Shown: positions 9,208 to 19,176, counted from the stretch's first letter. The stretch is DNA of 64,000 nt from Burkholderiales bacterium JOSHI_001 (GCA_000244995.1 CM001438.1:4754096-4818095); one strand, 5' to 3'. A program made the numbers and translations. The notes: generated by a model from the sequence alone, not told the origin.

Positions 9208-10155
9208 ATGATCGACATCACGATGCAGAACTTCGAGGCCGACCTGATCGCCTCGTCGATGCAGCAGCCGGTGCTGCTGGACATCTGGGCCCCCTGGTGC
9301 GGGCCCTGCAAGTCCCTGGGCCCGGTGCTGGAAAAGCTGGAAACGGCCTATGCCGGGCGCTTCAAGCTGGCCAAGCTGAACAGCGACGAACAGCCCGAGA
9401 TCGCCGGCCAGCTGAGCCAGGCCTTTGGCGTGCGCTCCATCCCGTTTTGCGTGATGTTCGACAAGGGCGCACCGGTGGACGGCTTCGTGGGCGCCCTGCC
9501 CGAGGCCGAGGTGCGGGCCTTCCTGGACCGCCACGTGCCCACGCCCGACGAGATGGCCGCCGAAGAAGACCTGGAAGCCGCTGAAGTGCTGGAAGCCCAG
9601 GGCGACACCGAAGCCGCGCTCGACAAGCTGCAGCAGGCGGTGGCCATCGACCCGGCCAATGACAGCGCCCGCTTCGACTACGTGAAGCTGCTGCTCGAAC
9701 GCGGCCAGGTGGCGCTCGCGCGCCAGGCCTTCGAGCCGGTGGCCAGCAAGGTGGTGCTGGACGCCCGCCTGGCCGCGCTGGGCCACTGGCTGGACGCCTG
9801 CGAGAAGGCCCCCAGCGTGCGCAGCGCCGAAGCGCTGGCCACGGCGATTGCCGCCAACAAGCGCGACTTCGACGCCCGCTTCGAACTGGCCCAGGGCCAC
9901 TTTGCCGCCGGGCGCTTTGCACCGGCGATGGACGAATTGCTGGAAATCATCATGCGCGACAAGGCCTGGAACGGCGAGCTGGCGCGCAAGACCTACGTGG
10001 CCATCCTGGAGCTGATGACCAAGCCCCAGCCCAAGGTGGCCAAAGGCGCAGAAACCCCCAAGGGAACCTTGGAATTGGCCGGCAAGGCGGCCACCGCCCC
10101 CACCGACCCGGAAGTGGAAAAGTACCGGCGCAAGCTGTCCATGGCGCTGTTCTGA
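9208..10155 (+). CDS. cnoX: Thioredoxin-TPR co-chaperone (CnoX/YbbN family)
   Basis: 315 aa. An N-terminal thioredoxin fold (residues 1-110) is followed by a helical TPR-like half (about 115-300). In Enterobacteria the family member CnoX protects proteins from over-oxidation and hands them to GroEL and DnaK. The redox site here is WCGPCK, a full thioredoxin CxxC, unlike the single-cysteine site of E. coli YbbN. It may therefore be an active oxidoreductase as well. The start at 9208 ([14 protein letters not shown]) is chosen because the sequence upstream is unlike the family. It is divergent from purE and 131 bp ahead of yajC. Confidence 0.85.
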   Translation: MIDITMQNFEADLIASSMQQPVLLDIWAPWCGPCKSLGPVLEKLETAYAGRFKLAKLNSDEQPEIAGQLSQAFGVRSIPFCVMFDKGAPVDGFVGALPEAEVRAFLDRHVPTPDEMAAEEDLEAAEVLEAQGDTEAALDKLQQAVAIDPANDSARFDYVKLLLERGQVALARQAFEPVASKVVLDARLAALGHWLDACEKAPSVRSAEALATAIAANKRDFDARFELAQGHFAAGRFAPAMDELLEIIMRDKAWNGELARKTYVAILELMTKPQPKVAKGAETPKGTLELAGKAATAPTDPEVEKYRRKLSMALF

Positions 10156-10286
10156 CTTTTCACCGGCCGGGCTTGCCCCCGGCTTGCGGGGCAGCCGTGG
10201 GGCACATCGCCGCAGGGCCCGCCCCTTAGAATTGAATGTTTGTCGCCGCGCCACGCGGCGCGCTTTGCATCACAAGGAAGACTGCC

Positions 10287-10616
10287 GTGTTCATCTCCGA
10301 AGCCTTTGCCCAGACCGCCCCGGCCGCAGCCGCCAGCGGCACCGACAGCCTGATGAGCATGCTGCCCATCGTGTTGATGTTCGTGGTGCTGTACTTCGTG
10401 ATGATCCGCCCGCAGATGAAGCGGCAAAAGGAGCACAAGGCCCTGATCGACGCCCTGGCCAAGGGCGACGAGGTGGTCACTGCCGGTGGCCTGCTGGGCA
10501 AGGTGTCGCGCCTGGGTGACAGCTACCTGCACATCGAAGCCGCCAACGGGGTGGAACTGCAGGTGCAGCGCAGTGCCATCGTGCAGGTGCTGCCCAAGGG
10601 CACGCTCGCCAAATAA
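10287..10616 (+). CDS. yajC: Sec translocon accessory protein YajC, GTG start
   Basis: 109 aa, matching the usual ~110. A single membrane helix (MSMLPIVLMFVVLYFVMIRPQ) is followed by the YajC domain with QMKRQKEHKALIDALAKGDEVVTAGG. It joins the SecDF complex on the inner membrane. The start is placed at the GTG at 10287 because AAGGAAG (10274-10280) sits 6 nt upstream, and because starting there gives the normal N-terminus FISEAFAQ. The in-frame ATG at 10236 would add 17 unlike residues. First gene of yajC-secD-secF. Confidence 0.9.
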   Translation: MFISEAFAQTAPAAAASGTDSLMSMLPIVLMFVVLYFVMIRPQMKRQKEHKALIDALAKGDEVVTAGGLLGKVSRLGDSYLHIEAANGVELQVQRSAIVQVLPKGTLAK

Positions 10617-10685
10617 GCCTCTACGCCCGCGCGGCGCCTTGCGCGCCGTGTGGTGCTCGCCAGCGCGCTGGCGCAAGGACCCGAG

Positions 10686-12608
10686 ATGAACCGATACCCG
10701 TTCTGGAAATACGCCATCCTCGCCGTCGCGCTGGTGGTGGGGCTGCTGTACACGCTGCCCAACTTCTTTGGCGAAGCGCCTGCGGTGCAGGTGTCCAGCG
10801 GCAAGGCCACGCTGAAGGTGGACGCTGCGCTGCTGCCGCGGGTGGAAAAGGCCCTGGCCGACGCCGGCACCAAGGCCGACTTCGTGCAACTGGAAGGCAC
10901 GTCGGTGCGCGCGCGCTTTGCCGACACCGACACCCAGCTGAAGGCCAAGGACGCCATCAGCAAGGCGCTGAACCCCGACGCCGCCGACCCGCACTACATC
11001 GTGGCCTTGAACCTGGTGTCGCGCTCGCCGGCCTGGCTGGCCAGCATCCGCGCGCTGCCCATGTACCTGGGCCTGGACCTGCGCGGCGGTGTTCACTTCC
11101 TGATGCAGGTGGACATGAAGGCGGCGCTGACCAAGCGCGCCGAAGGCACGGTGGGCGACCTGCGCAGCTTGCTGCGCGACAAGAACGCGCGCCATGCCGG
11201 CATCAGTCGCGAGGGCGACGCGGTGGTGGTGCGCTTCCGCGACGCCGCTCAACAGCAGCAGGCCAAGACCCTGATGGCCGAGCAGCAACCCGACATGGTG
11301 TGGGTCGAAGGCAGCGACGGCGACCTGCTGAAGCTGACCGGCACGCTCAAGCCCGAAGCCGCCAAGCGCGTGCAGGACCAGGCGCTGCTGCAGAACATCA
11401 CCACCCTGCACAACCGCGTGAACGAACTGGGCGTGGCCGAGCCCACCATCCAGCAGCAGGGCGCCGACCGCGTGGTGGTGCAACTGCCTGGCGTGCAGGA
11501 CACCGCCAAGGCCAAGGACATCATCGGCCGCACCGCCAACCTGGAATTCCGCCTGGCCGACATGTCGGCCGAAGCCCGCGCCGCGCTGGACGGCAGCTCG
11601 CCGGTGCCCTTTGGCCGTGAACGCTTCGGCATCGGCCGTGGCGCGCCGGTCATCGTGCACCGCGACGTGGTGGCCTCGGGCGACATGCTCACCGACGCCC
11701 AGCCGCGCCCGGACCAGAACAACCAGCCCGCGGTCAGCGTCACGCTGGACAGCAAGGGCGGCCGCCAGATGAAGGAGATGACCCGCAACAACGTGGGCAA
11801 CTTCATGGCCGCCATCCTGTTCGAGAAGGGCAAGGGCGAGGTGCTGACCGTGGCGCGCATCCAGGGCGAGTTCGGCAACCAGTTCCAGATCACCGGCATG
11901 GGCACGACCGAAGCGGCCAACGACCTGTCGCTGTTGCTGCGCGCCGGCGGCCTGGCCGCGCCGATGGAAATCATCGAGGAAAAGACCATCGGCCCGTCGC
12001 TCGGCAAGGACAACATCGAGATGGGCTTCCGCAGCGTGGCCTATGGCTTTGCCGCCATCGCGGTGTTCATGTGCGCCTACTACCTGCTGTTCGGCGTGTT
12101 CTCCACGCTGGCGCTGGGCTTCAACCTGCTGCTGCTGGTGGCGGTGCTGTCCATGCTGCAGGCCACGCTCACCCTGCCGGGCATCGCGGCCATTGCGCTG
12201 ACGCTGGGCATGGCCATCGACGCCAACGTGCTGATCAACGAACGCGTGCGGGAAGAACTGCGCGGCGGGGCCTCGCCGCAGGCGGCCATCTCGGCCGGCT
12301 ATGAACGCGCCTGGGGCACGATCCTCGACTCCAACATCACCACGCTCATCGCCGGCTTGGCGTTGCTGGCCTTCGGCTCGGGCTTCGTGCGCGGCTTCGC
12401 GGTGGTGCACTGCCTGGGCATCCTCACCAGCATGTTCTCGGCCGTGGTGTTCAGCCGTGGCCTGGTCAACATCTGGTACGGCCGCCAGCGCAAGCTGAAG
12501 TCGGTGTCCATCGGCCAGGTGTGGAAGCCCGCCGCCGAGCCCGGCCAGGCCGACGCCATCGAAGCGACCGACGAACCCGCCGCCGACCCCGCCCAGGCCA
12601 AGGCCTGA
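10686..12608 (+). CDS. secD: Protein translocase subunit SecD
   Basis: 640 aa. RND-type membrane protein that uses the proton motive force with SecF to pull proteins out of SecYEG into the periplasm. N-terminal helix MNRYPFWKYAILAVALVVGLLYTLPN, then the P1 periplasmic head with LGLDLRGGVHFLMQVD, and a C-terminal bundle of five helices from about residue 450. The conserved TM4 region LGMAIDANVLINERVREELR is complete. The C-terminus carries an acidic Ala/Glu/Asp/Pro tail (EPGQADAIEATDEPAADPAQAKA-like). Start at 10686 places the first helix at the N-terminus. secF begins 21 bp downstream. Confidence 0.95.
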   Translation: MNRYPFWKYAILAVALVVGLLYTLPNFFGEAPAVQVSSGKATLKVDAALLPRVEKALADAGTKADFVQLEGTSVRARFADTDTQLKAKDAISKALNPDAADPHYIVALNLVSRSPAWLASIRALPMYLGLDLRGGVHFLMQVDMKAALTKRAEGTVGDLRSLLRDKNARHAGISREGDAVVVRFRDAAQQQQAKTLMAEQQPDMVWVEGSDGDLLKLTGTLKPEAAKRVQDQALLQNITTLHNRVNELGVAEPTIQQQGADRVVVQLPGVQDTAKAKDIIGRTANLEFRLADMSAEARAALDGSSPVPFGRERFGIGRGAPVIVHRDVVASGDMLTDAQPRPDQNNQPAVSVTLDSKGGRQMKEMTRNNVGNFMAAILFEKGKGEVLTVARIQGEFGNQFQITGMGTTEAANDLSLLLRAGGLAAPMEIIEEKTIGPSLGKDNIEMGFRSVAYGFAAIAVFMCAYYLLFGVFSTLALGFNLLLLVAVLSMLQATLTLPGIAAIALTLGMAIDANVLINERVREELRGGASPQAAISAGYERAWGTILDSNITTLIAGLALLAFGSGFVRGFAVVHCLGILTSMFSAVVFSRGLVNIWYGRQRKLKSVSIGQVWKPAAEPGQADAIEATDEPAADPAQAKA

Positions 12609-12629
12609 AGAACGGAAAAGAGACAAGCC

Positions 12630-13664
12630 ATGGAATTCTTCCGTATCCGGCGCGACATCCCGTTCATGCGGCATGCGCTGGTGTTCAACGTCATTTCCTT
12701 CCTCACCTTTGCCGCGGCGGTGTTCTTCCTGCTCACACGCGGGCTGCACCTGTCGATCGAATTCACCGGCGGCACGGTGCTGGAGGTGGCCTATGCGCAG
12801 ACCGCCGACATCGCCAAGACCCGCAAGGTGGTGGACGCCATGGGCTTCGGCGAGGTGCAGGTGCAGACCTTCGGCTCCAGCCACGACGTGATGATCCGCC
12901 TGCCGGTGCGCCCGGACGTCAAACAGACCGAGGTGGCGGACAAGGTGTTCGCGCAGCTGTGCCAGGCCGAGGCCGGCAAGGTGGGCACCAAGCAATACAC
13001 CACCCCGCAGGGCGAGCAGGTCAGCCGCCCGTCCTGCACCACGGCCGCCGGGGTGGAGCCGCTGACCCTGTCGCGCACCGAAGTGGTGGGCCCGGCGGTG
13101 GGCTCGGAACTCTACAAGGACGGCCTGTACGCGCTGGGCTTCGTGGTGCTGGGCATCATGGTCTACCTGGCCTTTCGCTTCGAGAAGAAGTTCGCCCTGG
13201 CGGCCATCATCGCCAACCTGCACGACGTGATCATCATCCTGGGCTTCTTCGCCTTCTTCCAGTGGGAGTTCTCGCTGGCGGTGCTGGCGGCGGTGCTGGC
13301 GGTGCTGGGCTATTCGGTGAACGAGTCGGTCGTGATCTTCGACCGGATCCGTGAAGCATTCCGCAAATACCGCAAGCTGAACACCTCGCAGGTGATCGAC
13401 CACGCCATCACCAGCACCATGAGCCGCACCGTCATCACGCACGGCAGCACGCAGATGATGGTGCTGGCCATGCTGATCTGGGGCGGCCCCACCCTGCACT
13501 ACTTCGCGGTGGCGCTGACCATCGGCATCCTGTTCGGCATCTATTCCTCGGTGTTCGTCGCGGCGGCCATCGCCATGTGGCTGGGGGTCAAGCGCGAAGA
13601 CCTGGTCAATTTCAGCGCCAAGGATCACGACCCGAACGATCCGAACGCCGGGGCGGTGGTGTAG
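12630..13664 (+). CDS. secF: Protein translocase subunit SecF
   Basis: 344 aa. Partner of SecD in post-translocational export. Contains the first helix (ALVFNVISFLTFAAAVFFLLTRG), the SecF periplasmic motif LSIEFTGGTVLEV, and the conserved loop GYSVNESVVIFDRIREAFRKYR in the membrane bundle. The periplasmic domain (about residues 85-150) carries two cysteines and is somewhat longer than in E. coli SecF, as seen in other betaproteobacteria. It is 21 bp behind secD and 27 bp ahead of the DUF1631 gene, so all may share a transcript with yajC. Confidence 0.95.
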   Translation: MEFFRIRRDIPFMRHALVFNVISFLTFAAAVFFLLTRGLHLSIEFTGGTVLEVAYAQTADIAKTRKVVDAMGFGEVQVQTFGSSHDVMIRLPVRPDVKQTEVADKVFAQLCQAEAGKVGTKQYTTPQGEQVSRPSCTTAAGVEPLTLSRTEVVGPAVGSELYKDGLYALGFVVLGIMVYLAFRFEKKFALAAIIANLHDVIIILGFFAFFQWEFSLAVLAAVLAVLGYSVNESVVIFDRIREAFRKYRKLNTSQVIDHAITSTMSRTVITHGSTQMMVLAMLIWGGPTLHYFAVALTIGILFGIYSSVFVAAAIAMWLGVKREDLVNFSAKDHDPNDPNAGAVV

Positions 13665-13691
13665 AGTTCCAAGACTCTTCACCCTGCCTCA

Positions 13692-16061
13692 ATGACCCCC
13701 GGCGCCGACTCCAGCCAGACCGCCAACCAGGCGCGACGGCTCTACACCGATCAACTGATCAAAGGGCTGCCGGCAGTGGCCACGGCCATCCAGGAGCGTG
13801 CCCGCGTGCTGCTGGACAAGGCGGCCGAGCCGGCGGTGTCGCTGCGCCGGCGAGAACTGGTGCAGCAACTGCCCAAGGCCATCCACCCCTGGCTGCGCCA
13901 CATCACCGAAGGCATGCGCCAGGCCCTGCTGTACGGGGTGTCCGCCTCGCGCCCGGTGGACCTGCCAGCGCCCGGTTCGCGCGGCAGCAGCAGCGCCGGG
14001 CTGTCCTTGGTGGACGACGACACCATCGAGCGCGAAATCCTCACTTCGCGCCTGGCGCTGGCCATCATGGACCGCGCCTCCTGGGAATTCACCGACCTGC
14101 GCTCGCGCATCGCGATGCTGGAAGGACGCCAGGAACTGGAAACCCACGACATGCTGCGCGCCCACGTGCTGGCCCGCGTGGTGCTGGACGCCTGGCGCAC
14201 CGCCGGTCTGGCCCACGACGGCTGGCGCGAGGTGCAGACCGCACTGCACGAAGAATTCGCATTGCTGGTCGAAGAGGCCTACCACGAGGTGAACCGCTGG
14301 CTGGTCAGCCGCCGGGTGTTGCCCGAGGTGGACCTGCGGCCTTTCATCCGGCGCACCAAGAACGGTGTCGGCGCGGTCGGCGGCGGGGCTGGCGGGGGCG
14401 GCGGAGGCAACACCGACGTCGGCCCGCTGTCGGCGCCCATGTCCGGCCCCTACACCCAGCAGGGCAGCGGCCCGATGACCGGCATGTCCGGCGGCGGCGC
14501 CACCACGGGCTATTCCGGCCGCCGCGCCGTGGTGCATGAAGAAACCCGGCTGATGACCCGCGCCGGCCCGCTGCCGCGCACCGGCGAGCACGCCGAGGCC
14601 GTGCTGGGCCGCCTGAACAAGCTGGTTGCGCGCCACCTGCCCGCCTTCAGCGAAACCGAAGTGGCCCGGCCGGTGTCGCCGGGCCTGGCCAATGCCATCA
14701 ACCAGGCCGAGGTGGGTCTGCGCGAGCGCATGACCCCCGGGCCGCAGGGCGAAGGCGGTGTGCTCACCACCCCGGCGCTGCTGGAAGACCTGCAACAGCG
14801 CAAACAGGCCCTGAAGCAGGCCGCCACCACCCCGGTGGAGCGCGCCACGATCGAGATCGTGGCCATGATGTTCCAGAGCATCCTGACCGAAGAACGCATC
14901 CCGGCCACCGTGCGCATCTGGTTCGCGCGGCTGCAGATGCCGGTGCTGCGGGTGGCGGTGAGCGAGCCCGATTTCTTCGCCACCACCGACCACCCGGCGC
15001 GCCGCCTGATCGACCGCATGGGCGCCTGTGTGATGGGTTTCGACTCCAGTTCCGAAAACGTCGGTGACACACTGGAAAAGGAAATCAAGCGCGTGGTGCA
15101 GGTGGTGGAGGCCTACCCCGACACCGGCCGGCGCGTGTTCCAGACCGTGCTGACCGAATTCGAGAAGTTCCTCGAACACTACTTCAAGAACACCAACGAG
15201 ATGACCCGCAAGGGCGTGTCGCTGGCGCAGCAGATCGAGCAGCGCGAAACGCTGGCCATCCAGTTCACCATCGAGTTGCGTCGCATGCTCAATGAGGTGC
15301 CGGTGCAGGAAGGCGTGCGCAACTTCCTGTTCCAGGTCTGGGCCGACGTGCTGGCCACCACCGCGGTGCGCTTCGGCGCGCAGAGCGACCAGACCAAGCA
15401 GATGAAGCGCGCCGCGGCCGACCTGATCTGGTCGGCCAGCGCCAAGGTGTCGCGCGAAGAACGCGCCGAGGTCATCCGCCGCCTGCCGCCGCTGCTGAAG
15501 AGCCTGCGCGATGGCATGGCCTCGGCCGGCATGCCCAAGGACAAGCAGGACGAGCACGTGCAGTCGCTGAACAACTCACTGGCCGCGGCCTTCACGGCCA
15601 AGGCGGCGGTGATCCCCAGCGAGCGGCTGGAAGAGTTGATGTCGCGGCTGGAGTCGCTGGAAGAAATGCTGCCCGACGCGGCCGACGTGAAGATCGACGA
15701 GTCGATGATGCACGACCTGTCGGGCCACGAAAGCGCCGACATCGAGGTCGTCACCGCCGGCGGCTCCATGCCCACCCCGGCGATGCTGGCCTGGGCGCGT
15801 GAACTGCAGGTGGGCAGCTGGTTCATGCTGGACTACCGCAACCGCAACGAAGCGGTGCAACTGTCCTGGCAAGGCATGAAGCGCCAGCTTTCGCTGTTCG
15901 TCACGCCGGGAGGGCGCGCCGTGCTGTTCCAGCAGCAGCGCCTGGCCGCCTTCCTGCAGGCCGGCCTGCTGCTGCCAGCGCAGGACGAAAGCCTGACCGT
16001 GCGGGCCACGCGCAGCGCGCTGGCCAAGCTGGATGGCGACCCGAGCCGGCTGCTGAACTGA
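13692..16061 (+). CDS. DUF1631 family protein, function unknown
   Basis: 789 aa, cytoplasmic by composition, with no signal peptide or membrane helix. It matches the DUF1631 family (sometimes mislabelled thymidine phosphorylase), which is widespread in beta- and gammaproteobacteria. Mostly helical and charged. A Gly-rich, low-complexity linker (about residues 230-270) separates a DUF1631-like N-terminal part from the main body. The C-terminal ~110 residues (ELQVGSWFMLDYRNRNEAVQLSW...LFV) resemble a PilZ-like barrel, which would hint at cyclic-di-GMP, but the RxxxR and D/NxSxxG motifs of PilZ are not clearly present. Its place behind secF gives no firm functional clue. Confidence 0.8.
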   Translation: MTPGADSSQTANQARRLYTDQLIKGLPAVATAIQERARVLLDKAAEPAVSLRRRELVQQLPKAIHPWLRHITEGMRQALLYGVSASRPVDLPAPGSRGSSSAGLSLVDDDTIEREILTSRLALAIMDRASWEFTDLRSRIAMLEGRQELETHDMLRAHVLARVVLDAWRTAGLAHDGWREVQTALHEEFALLVEEAYHEVNRWLVSRRVLPEVDLRPFIRRTKNGVGAVGGGAGGGGGGNTDVGPLSAPMSGPYTQQGSGPMTGMSGGGATTGYSGRRAVVHEETRLMTRAGPLPRTGEHAEAVLGRLNKLVARHLPAFSETEVARPVSPGLANAINQAEVGLRERMTPGPQGEGGVLTTPALLEDLQQRKQALKQAATTPVERATIEIVAMMFQSILTEERIPATVRIWFARLQMPVLRVAVSEPDFFATTDHPARRLIDRMGACVMGFDSSSENVGDTLEKEIKRVVQVVEAYPDTGRRVFQTVLTEFEKFLEHYFKNTNEMTRKGVSLAQQIEQRETLAIQFTIELRRMLNEVPVQEGVRNFLFQVWADVLATTAVRFGAQSDQTKQMKRAAADLIWSASAKVSREERAEVIRRLPPLLKSLRDGMASAGMPKDKQDEHVQSLNNSLAAAFTAKAAVIPSERLEELMSRLESLEEMLPDAADVKIDESMMHDLSGHESADIEVVTAGGSMPTPAMLAWARELQVGSWFMLDYRNRNEAVQLSWQGMKRQLSLFVTPGGRAVLFQQQRLAAFLQAGLLLPAQDESLTVRATRSALAKLDGDPSRLLN

Positions 16062-16095
16062 CGCGACCTGCCGCTTGGCCACGATGGCCGGCGGG

Positions 16096-16548
16096 TCAGT
16101 GGATGGCGCGGTCCTCGGGGGCGACGAAGAGTTCGTCCAGGATCAGCGCATCGGGCTCTTCGCCCAGGCTCCAGAAGACCATCAACACGATGACCTTCAG
16201 GTCTTCCAGCGGCATGGGGCCGGTGCCCACCGCGCTGGCGCGGTCGATCACCATTTCGCGCATGGCCGGCGGCAAGACGCCGGACGATTCCAGGAAGGTG
16301 ATGAAGCCGATGGATTCGTCACCCAGCAGTTCACGCTCGGCATCCGAAAACACCCGCAGGCTGCCGGGGGACTGCGACAGGGTCTCGCCCTGCGTGCCCT
16401 GCGCCAACCCGTCCAGCCAGGTCAGGGCTTCCTGGATTTCGTCGGTCTCGAAACCCACCGCGGACAACTTGCGCGACAGCAGGTCGTGGTCCGGACAGGC
16501 GTCCGGCCGCCAGTAGTTTTCGTACAGGTAGACCAGCACATCGAACAT
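16096..16548 (-). CDS. smg: Smg family protein (DUF494)
   Basis: 150 aa. Typical Smg N-terminus MFDVLVYLYENYWRP, followed by LSRKLSAVGFETDEIQEALTWL and the C-terminal EDLKVIVLMVFWSLGEEPDALILDELF. The biochemical role is unknown; in proteobacteria the gene almost always sits between dprA and topA or next to def/fmt, and that is the arrangement here (smg directly downstream of dprA, 63 bp apart). The start at 16548 is preferred over an upstream in-frame ATG at 16581 because it gives the family N-terminus. It converges on the DUF1631 gene with 34 bp between stops. Confidence 0.92.
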   Translation of the reverse strand: MFDVLVYLYENYWRPDACPDHDLLSRKLSAVGFETDEIQEALTWLDGLAQGTQGETLSQSPGSLRVFSDAERELLGDESIGFITFLESSGVLPPAMREMVIDRASAVGTGPMPLEDLKVIVLMVFWSLGEEPDALILDELFVAPEDRAIH

Positions 16549-16611
16549 GAACCCACTATACCCGAGGGCCGCCGGCGGCAAGCCTGGAAAAGGCCCTGCT
16601 GCCGCGCTGCT

Positions 16612-17733
16612 TCAGGCGCTGCCGCAGCGCTGGAACAGCCCGCCCGGCAGGCGCGCCACCGCACCGGCCAGCTCCAGCGCCAGCAACTGCGCGTTCAACT
16701 GCGACACCGGCAAGCCGGTGCGCGCCAGCAGCGCGTCCAGCGTGGCCGGGTCGTGGCCCAAGGCCTGCAGCAATGCCGACTCGGCCACGGCGTCTTGCGC
16801 GGGGGCGGGTTCGGCCGCCGGCTGGCGAAGCGTGGGCAGCGCCTGCAGTTCGGCCAGGATGTCCTGCGCCCCTTCCACCAGCGTGGCGCCCTGCTTGATC
16901 AGCGCATGGCAGCCGCGCGACTGGGCCGAATTCACCGAACCGGGCAGCGCGAACACCTCGCGCCCGGCCTCCGCCGCAAGGCGTGCGGTGATGAGCGAAC
17001 CCGATCGCAGCGCCGCTTCCACCACCAGCGTGGCCCGGGTCACGCCCGCGATGATGCGGTTGCGCATGGGAAAGTGCTGCGGCAGCGGCGGCGTGCCGAG
17101 TGGGAATTCACTCAGCAGCAGGCCGTGTTCACCGATGCGGCGGGCCAGTGCGGCGTGGCGCGGCGGGTACACCTCGTCCAGGCCGGTGCCCACCACGGCG
17201 ATGGTGCCACCCGGGCCGTCCAGGGCACCTTCGTGCGCCGCCCCGTCCACCCCCGCGGCCAGGCCCGACACCACGGTCACGCCGTTCGCACTGAGCTCGC
17301 GCGCGATGCGCTGCGCGTTCTCGCGCCCGGCCGGCGTTGGCTGGCGGCTGCCGACCACGGCCACGCCCGCCGCATTCAGCAACGCCAGCCGCCCCTGCGC
17401 GAACAGCAAAAACGGCGGATCGGCGGTGTTCAGCAGCAAGTTCGGGTAGGCCGCATCGGCCAGCGTGAGCAGGTGGCGGTTCGACGCGCCCTGCAGCCAG
17501 GCTTGGGTCTGCCCCCAGGCCGCTTCCAGCTGGGGCGGTTCGGCCGCCAAGGCCCGCGCCAGGTCGGGTTTCACCACCGCGCTGCGCGCGTCGATGCCTG
17601 CGCGGAAGACCGCCTGTGCACTGCCAAAGGCCGCCAGCAGGCGCCGCGCGGCGTCGCGCCCGACACCGGGCGTCAGCAGCAGGCGCAGCCAGCTGCGCAG
17701 TTCAAGTTCGTCGGGAAGGGCGGCCGCCGTCAC
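16612..17733 (-). CDS. dprA: DNA-processing protein DprA/Smf
   Basis: 373 aa. Binds incoming single-stranded DNA and loads RecA during natural transformation. An N-terminal SAM-like helical region is followed by a Rossmann-like core with AVVGSRQPTPAGRENAQRIA, VVSGLAAGVDGAAHEGAL, IAVVGTGLDEVYPPRHAAL and FPMRNRIIAGVTRATLVVEA. The C-terminal winged-helix-like DML1-type domain (about 300-373) is also present. It is 10 bp downstream of the LysM gene and precedes smg, so the three probably form one leftward operon. Confidence 0.93.
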   Translation of the reverse strand: MTAAALPDELELRSWLRLLLTPGVGRDAARRLLAAFGSAQAVFRAGIDARSAVVKPDLARALAAEPPQLEAAWGQTQAWLQGASNRHLLTLADAAYPNLLLNTADPPFLLFAQGRLALLNAAGVAVVGSRQPTPAGRENAQRIARELSANGVTVVSGLAAGVDGAAHEGALDGPGGTIAVVGTGLDEVYPPRHAALARRIGEHGLLLSEFPLGTPPLPQHFPMRNRIIAGVTRATLVVEAALRSGSLITARLAAEAGREVFALPGSVNSAQSRGCHALIKQGATLVEGAQDILAELQALPTLRQPAAEPAPAQDAVAESALLQALGHDPATLDALLARTGLPVSQLNAQLLALELAGAVARLPGGLFQRCGSA

Positions 17734-17743
17734 GGCGCCGCCT

Positions 17744-18907
17744 TCAGGGCTGGGTGAAGCGATCGCCCGGGCTCACCGGGTCCACCGACTGCAGGATCAG
17801 CGCGTAGGACACCTGGTCGAACACACGGAAGACGAACAGCAGGCCCACCCGTTCGTCAGGCAGCTTCAGCAGTTGGCGGTCTTCGCTGGTGCGGTCCACG
17901 CTGTTGGTGCCGGCGCGCCACAGCGCCAGCACATGGCCGCGCTCCACGCCGTCCTTGGTGCCGCGGTTGATGGCCACGATCTGGTTCTGGCCCGCGGTGA
18001 GCGCTTCGCCGTAGATGGAGATCAGCTGCCCGCTGATGGGTGCACTGGGCGGGTGCGGGACGTAGGCGCTGTAGTCGTGGGCCGGCACCGGTGCCAGCCG
18101 GTCGCCCACGCCCACCTCCTGGCGGATGCTGGTCACCATGATGGATGACGGCACCAGGGCCTGCTTGCTGTCGGCCGCCGGCGCGCCTTCGCGGGTCTGG
18201 CTGGCGGTGCCGACGAACTTGGCCTCATAGCCCAGGATCTGCTTGGTGCTGGGGTCACGCAGCGGCAAGGGTTCGCGGAACAGGCGGAATTCGCGCGCGC
18301 CCTGCAGGTCGCCGCGCACATAAGCGGTTTCACCCCGCGAGACCAGCACGCGGCCTTCCTGCGTGGCCACCACACGCGGCGAGCGCTCCAGTTCGTTGGT
18401 GTTGAACACCACCGCTTCGTTCAGGAAGGGGCTGATCAGGTGCAGCGGGATCGACGCGATGGCGCCGTTGTCCAGCAGGTTGGCGCGGCTGCGCGGCGAC
18501 AGCTTCACCGTGCCGCCCGCGCCGGCGCCAGGCTGGCCCATCACCAGGCGCGCCCGGCCGCCCTCCTTCACCAGCACCAGCACCTGGCCGGGGTAGATGA
18601 GGTGCGGGTTGCGGATCTGCTGCATGTTCATGCCCCACAGTTCCGGCCAGCGCCAGGGGGACTTGAGGAACAGCTTGGAAATGTCCCACAGCGTGTCGCC
18701 ACGCTGCACAGTGTGGGACTCGGGCGCATTGGGCGACAGTTCCGACAGCGGCACGCCCTGCTGGGCCACCTGTTCGGCGGTGCCGCGCTGGCCGGGCGTG
18801 ACAGGGTAGTTCACCGCTACAGCGCCCCCCGCCCCCATCAGCAAGGCCCCGGCGGCGGCAGCCATGAGACTGCGGCGGGCGATGGCGTTGAACTGGGGTG
18901 CACTCAT
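17744..18907 (-). CDS. LysM peptidoglycan-binding secreted protein
   Basis: 387 aa. An N-terminal signal peptide (about 1-31, ARRSLMAAAAGALLMGAGGAVAVN) is followed by one LysM domain (about 60-110) with SHTVQRGDTLWDISKLFLKSPWRWPELWGMN and IRNPHLIYPGQVL. The remaining ~270 residues are a conserved but uncharacterised region of this Burkholderiales family. Probably anchored to peptidoglycan in the periplasm. Start at 18907 was chosen for the signal peptide. The 269 bp to the divergent def gene (19177) form a shared upstream region; I see no further gene in it. dprA follows after 10 bp. Confidence 0.85.
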   Translation of the reverse strand: MSAPQFNAIARRSLMAAAAGALLMGAGGAVAVNYPVTPGQRGTAEQVAQQGVPLSELSPNAPESHTVQRGDTLWDISKLFLKSPWRWPELWGMNMQQIRNPHLIYPGQVLVLVKEGGRARLVMGQPGAGAGGTVKLSPRSRANLLDNGAIASIPLHLISPFLNEAVVFNTNELERSPRVVATQEGRVLVSRGETAYVRGDLQGAREFRLFREPLPLRDPSTKQILGYEAKFVGTASQTREGAPAADSKQALVPSSIMVTSIRQEVGVGDRLAPVPAHDYSAYVPHPPSAPISGQLISIYGEALTAGQNQIVAINRGTKDGVERGHVLALWRAGTNSVDRTSEDRQLLKLPDERVGLLFVFRVFDQVSYALILQSVDPVSPGDRFTQP

Positions 18908-19176
18908 GAACAGGGTCTCCGGGTGGGCGGTGAGAAAATAGCCTTCGGCAAAGGACTTGCCGCCGCATGAGCGCAGCGCCCAGGAACAACATCCACAATG
19001 CTCATGCTTTGCCGCAGATTCTGCCCATAAACCCTTGATATCGCAATGAAATGCGCCCTGGCACGGCCCAGGTGTGCAGCCTGTCACGGATGCCGGCATG
19101 GCCGGCAGCGGCGCGGCGCTGCGGCACCCGGTGGACAGCCTGTTGAAACCGCCCGATCGACCCGCACCCTCTGACC

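Noticed and set aside
9993-13682. 1229-codon open frame on the minus strand opposite yajC-secD-secF
   Set aside because: It is antisense to three well-recognised genes, has His/Gln/Gly-rich shadow composition typical of GC-rich antisense frames, and no family motif.
13689-15557. 622-codon minus-strand frame opposite the DUF1631 gene
   Set aside because: Antisense shadow; the plus-strand gene has a clear family match and a start just behind secF.
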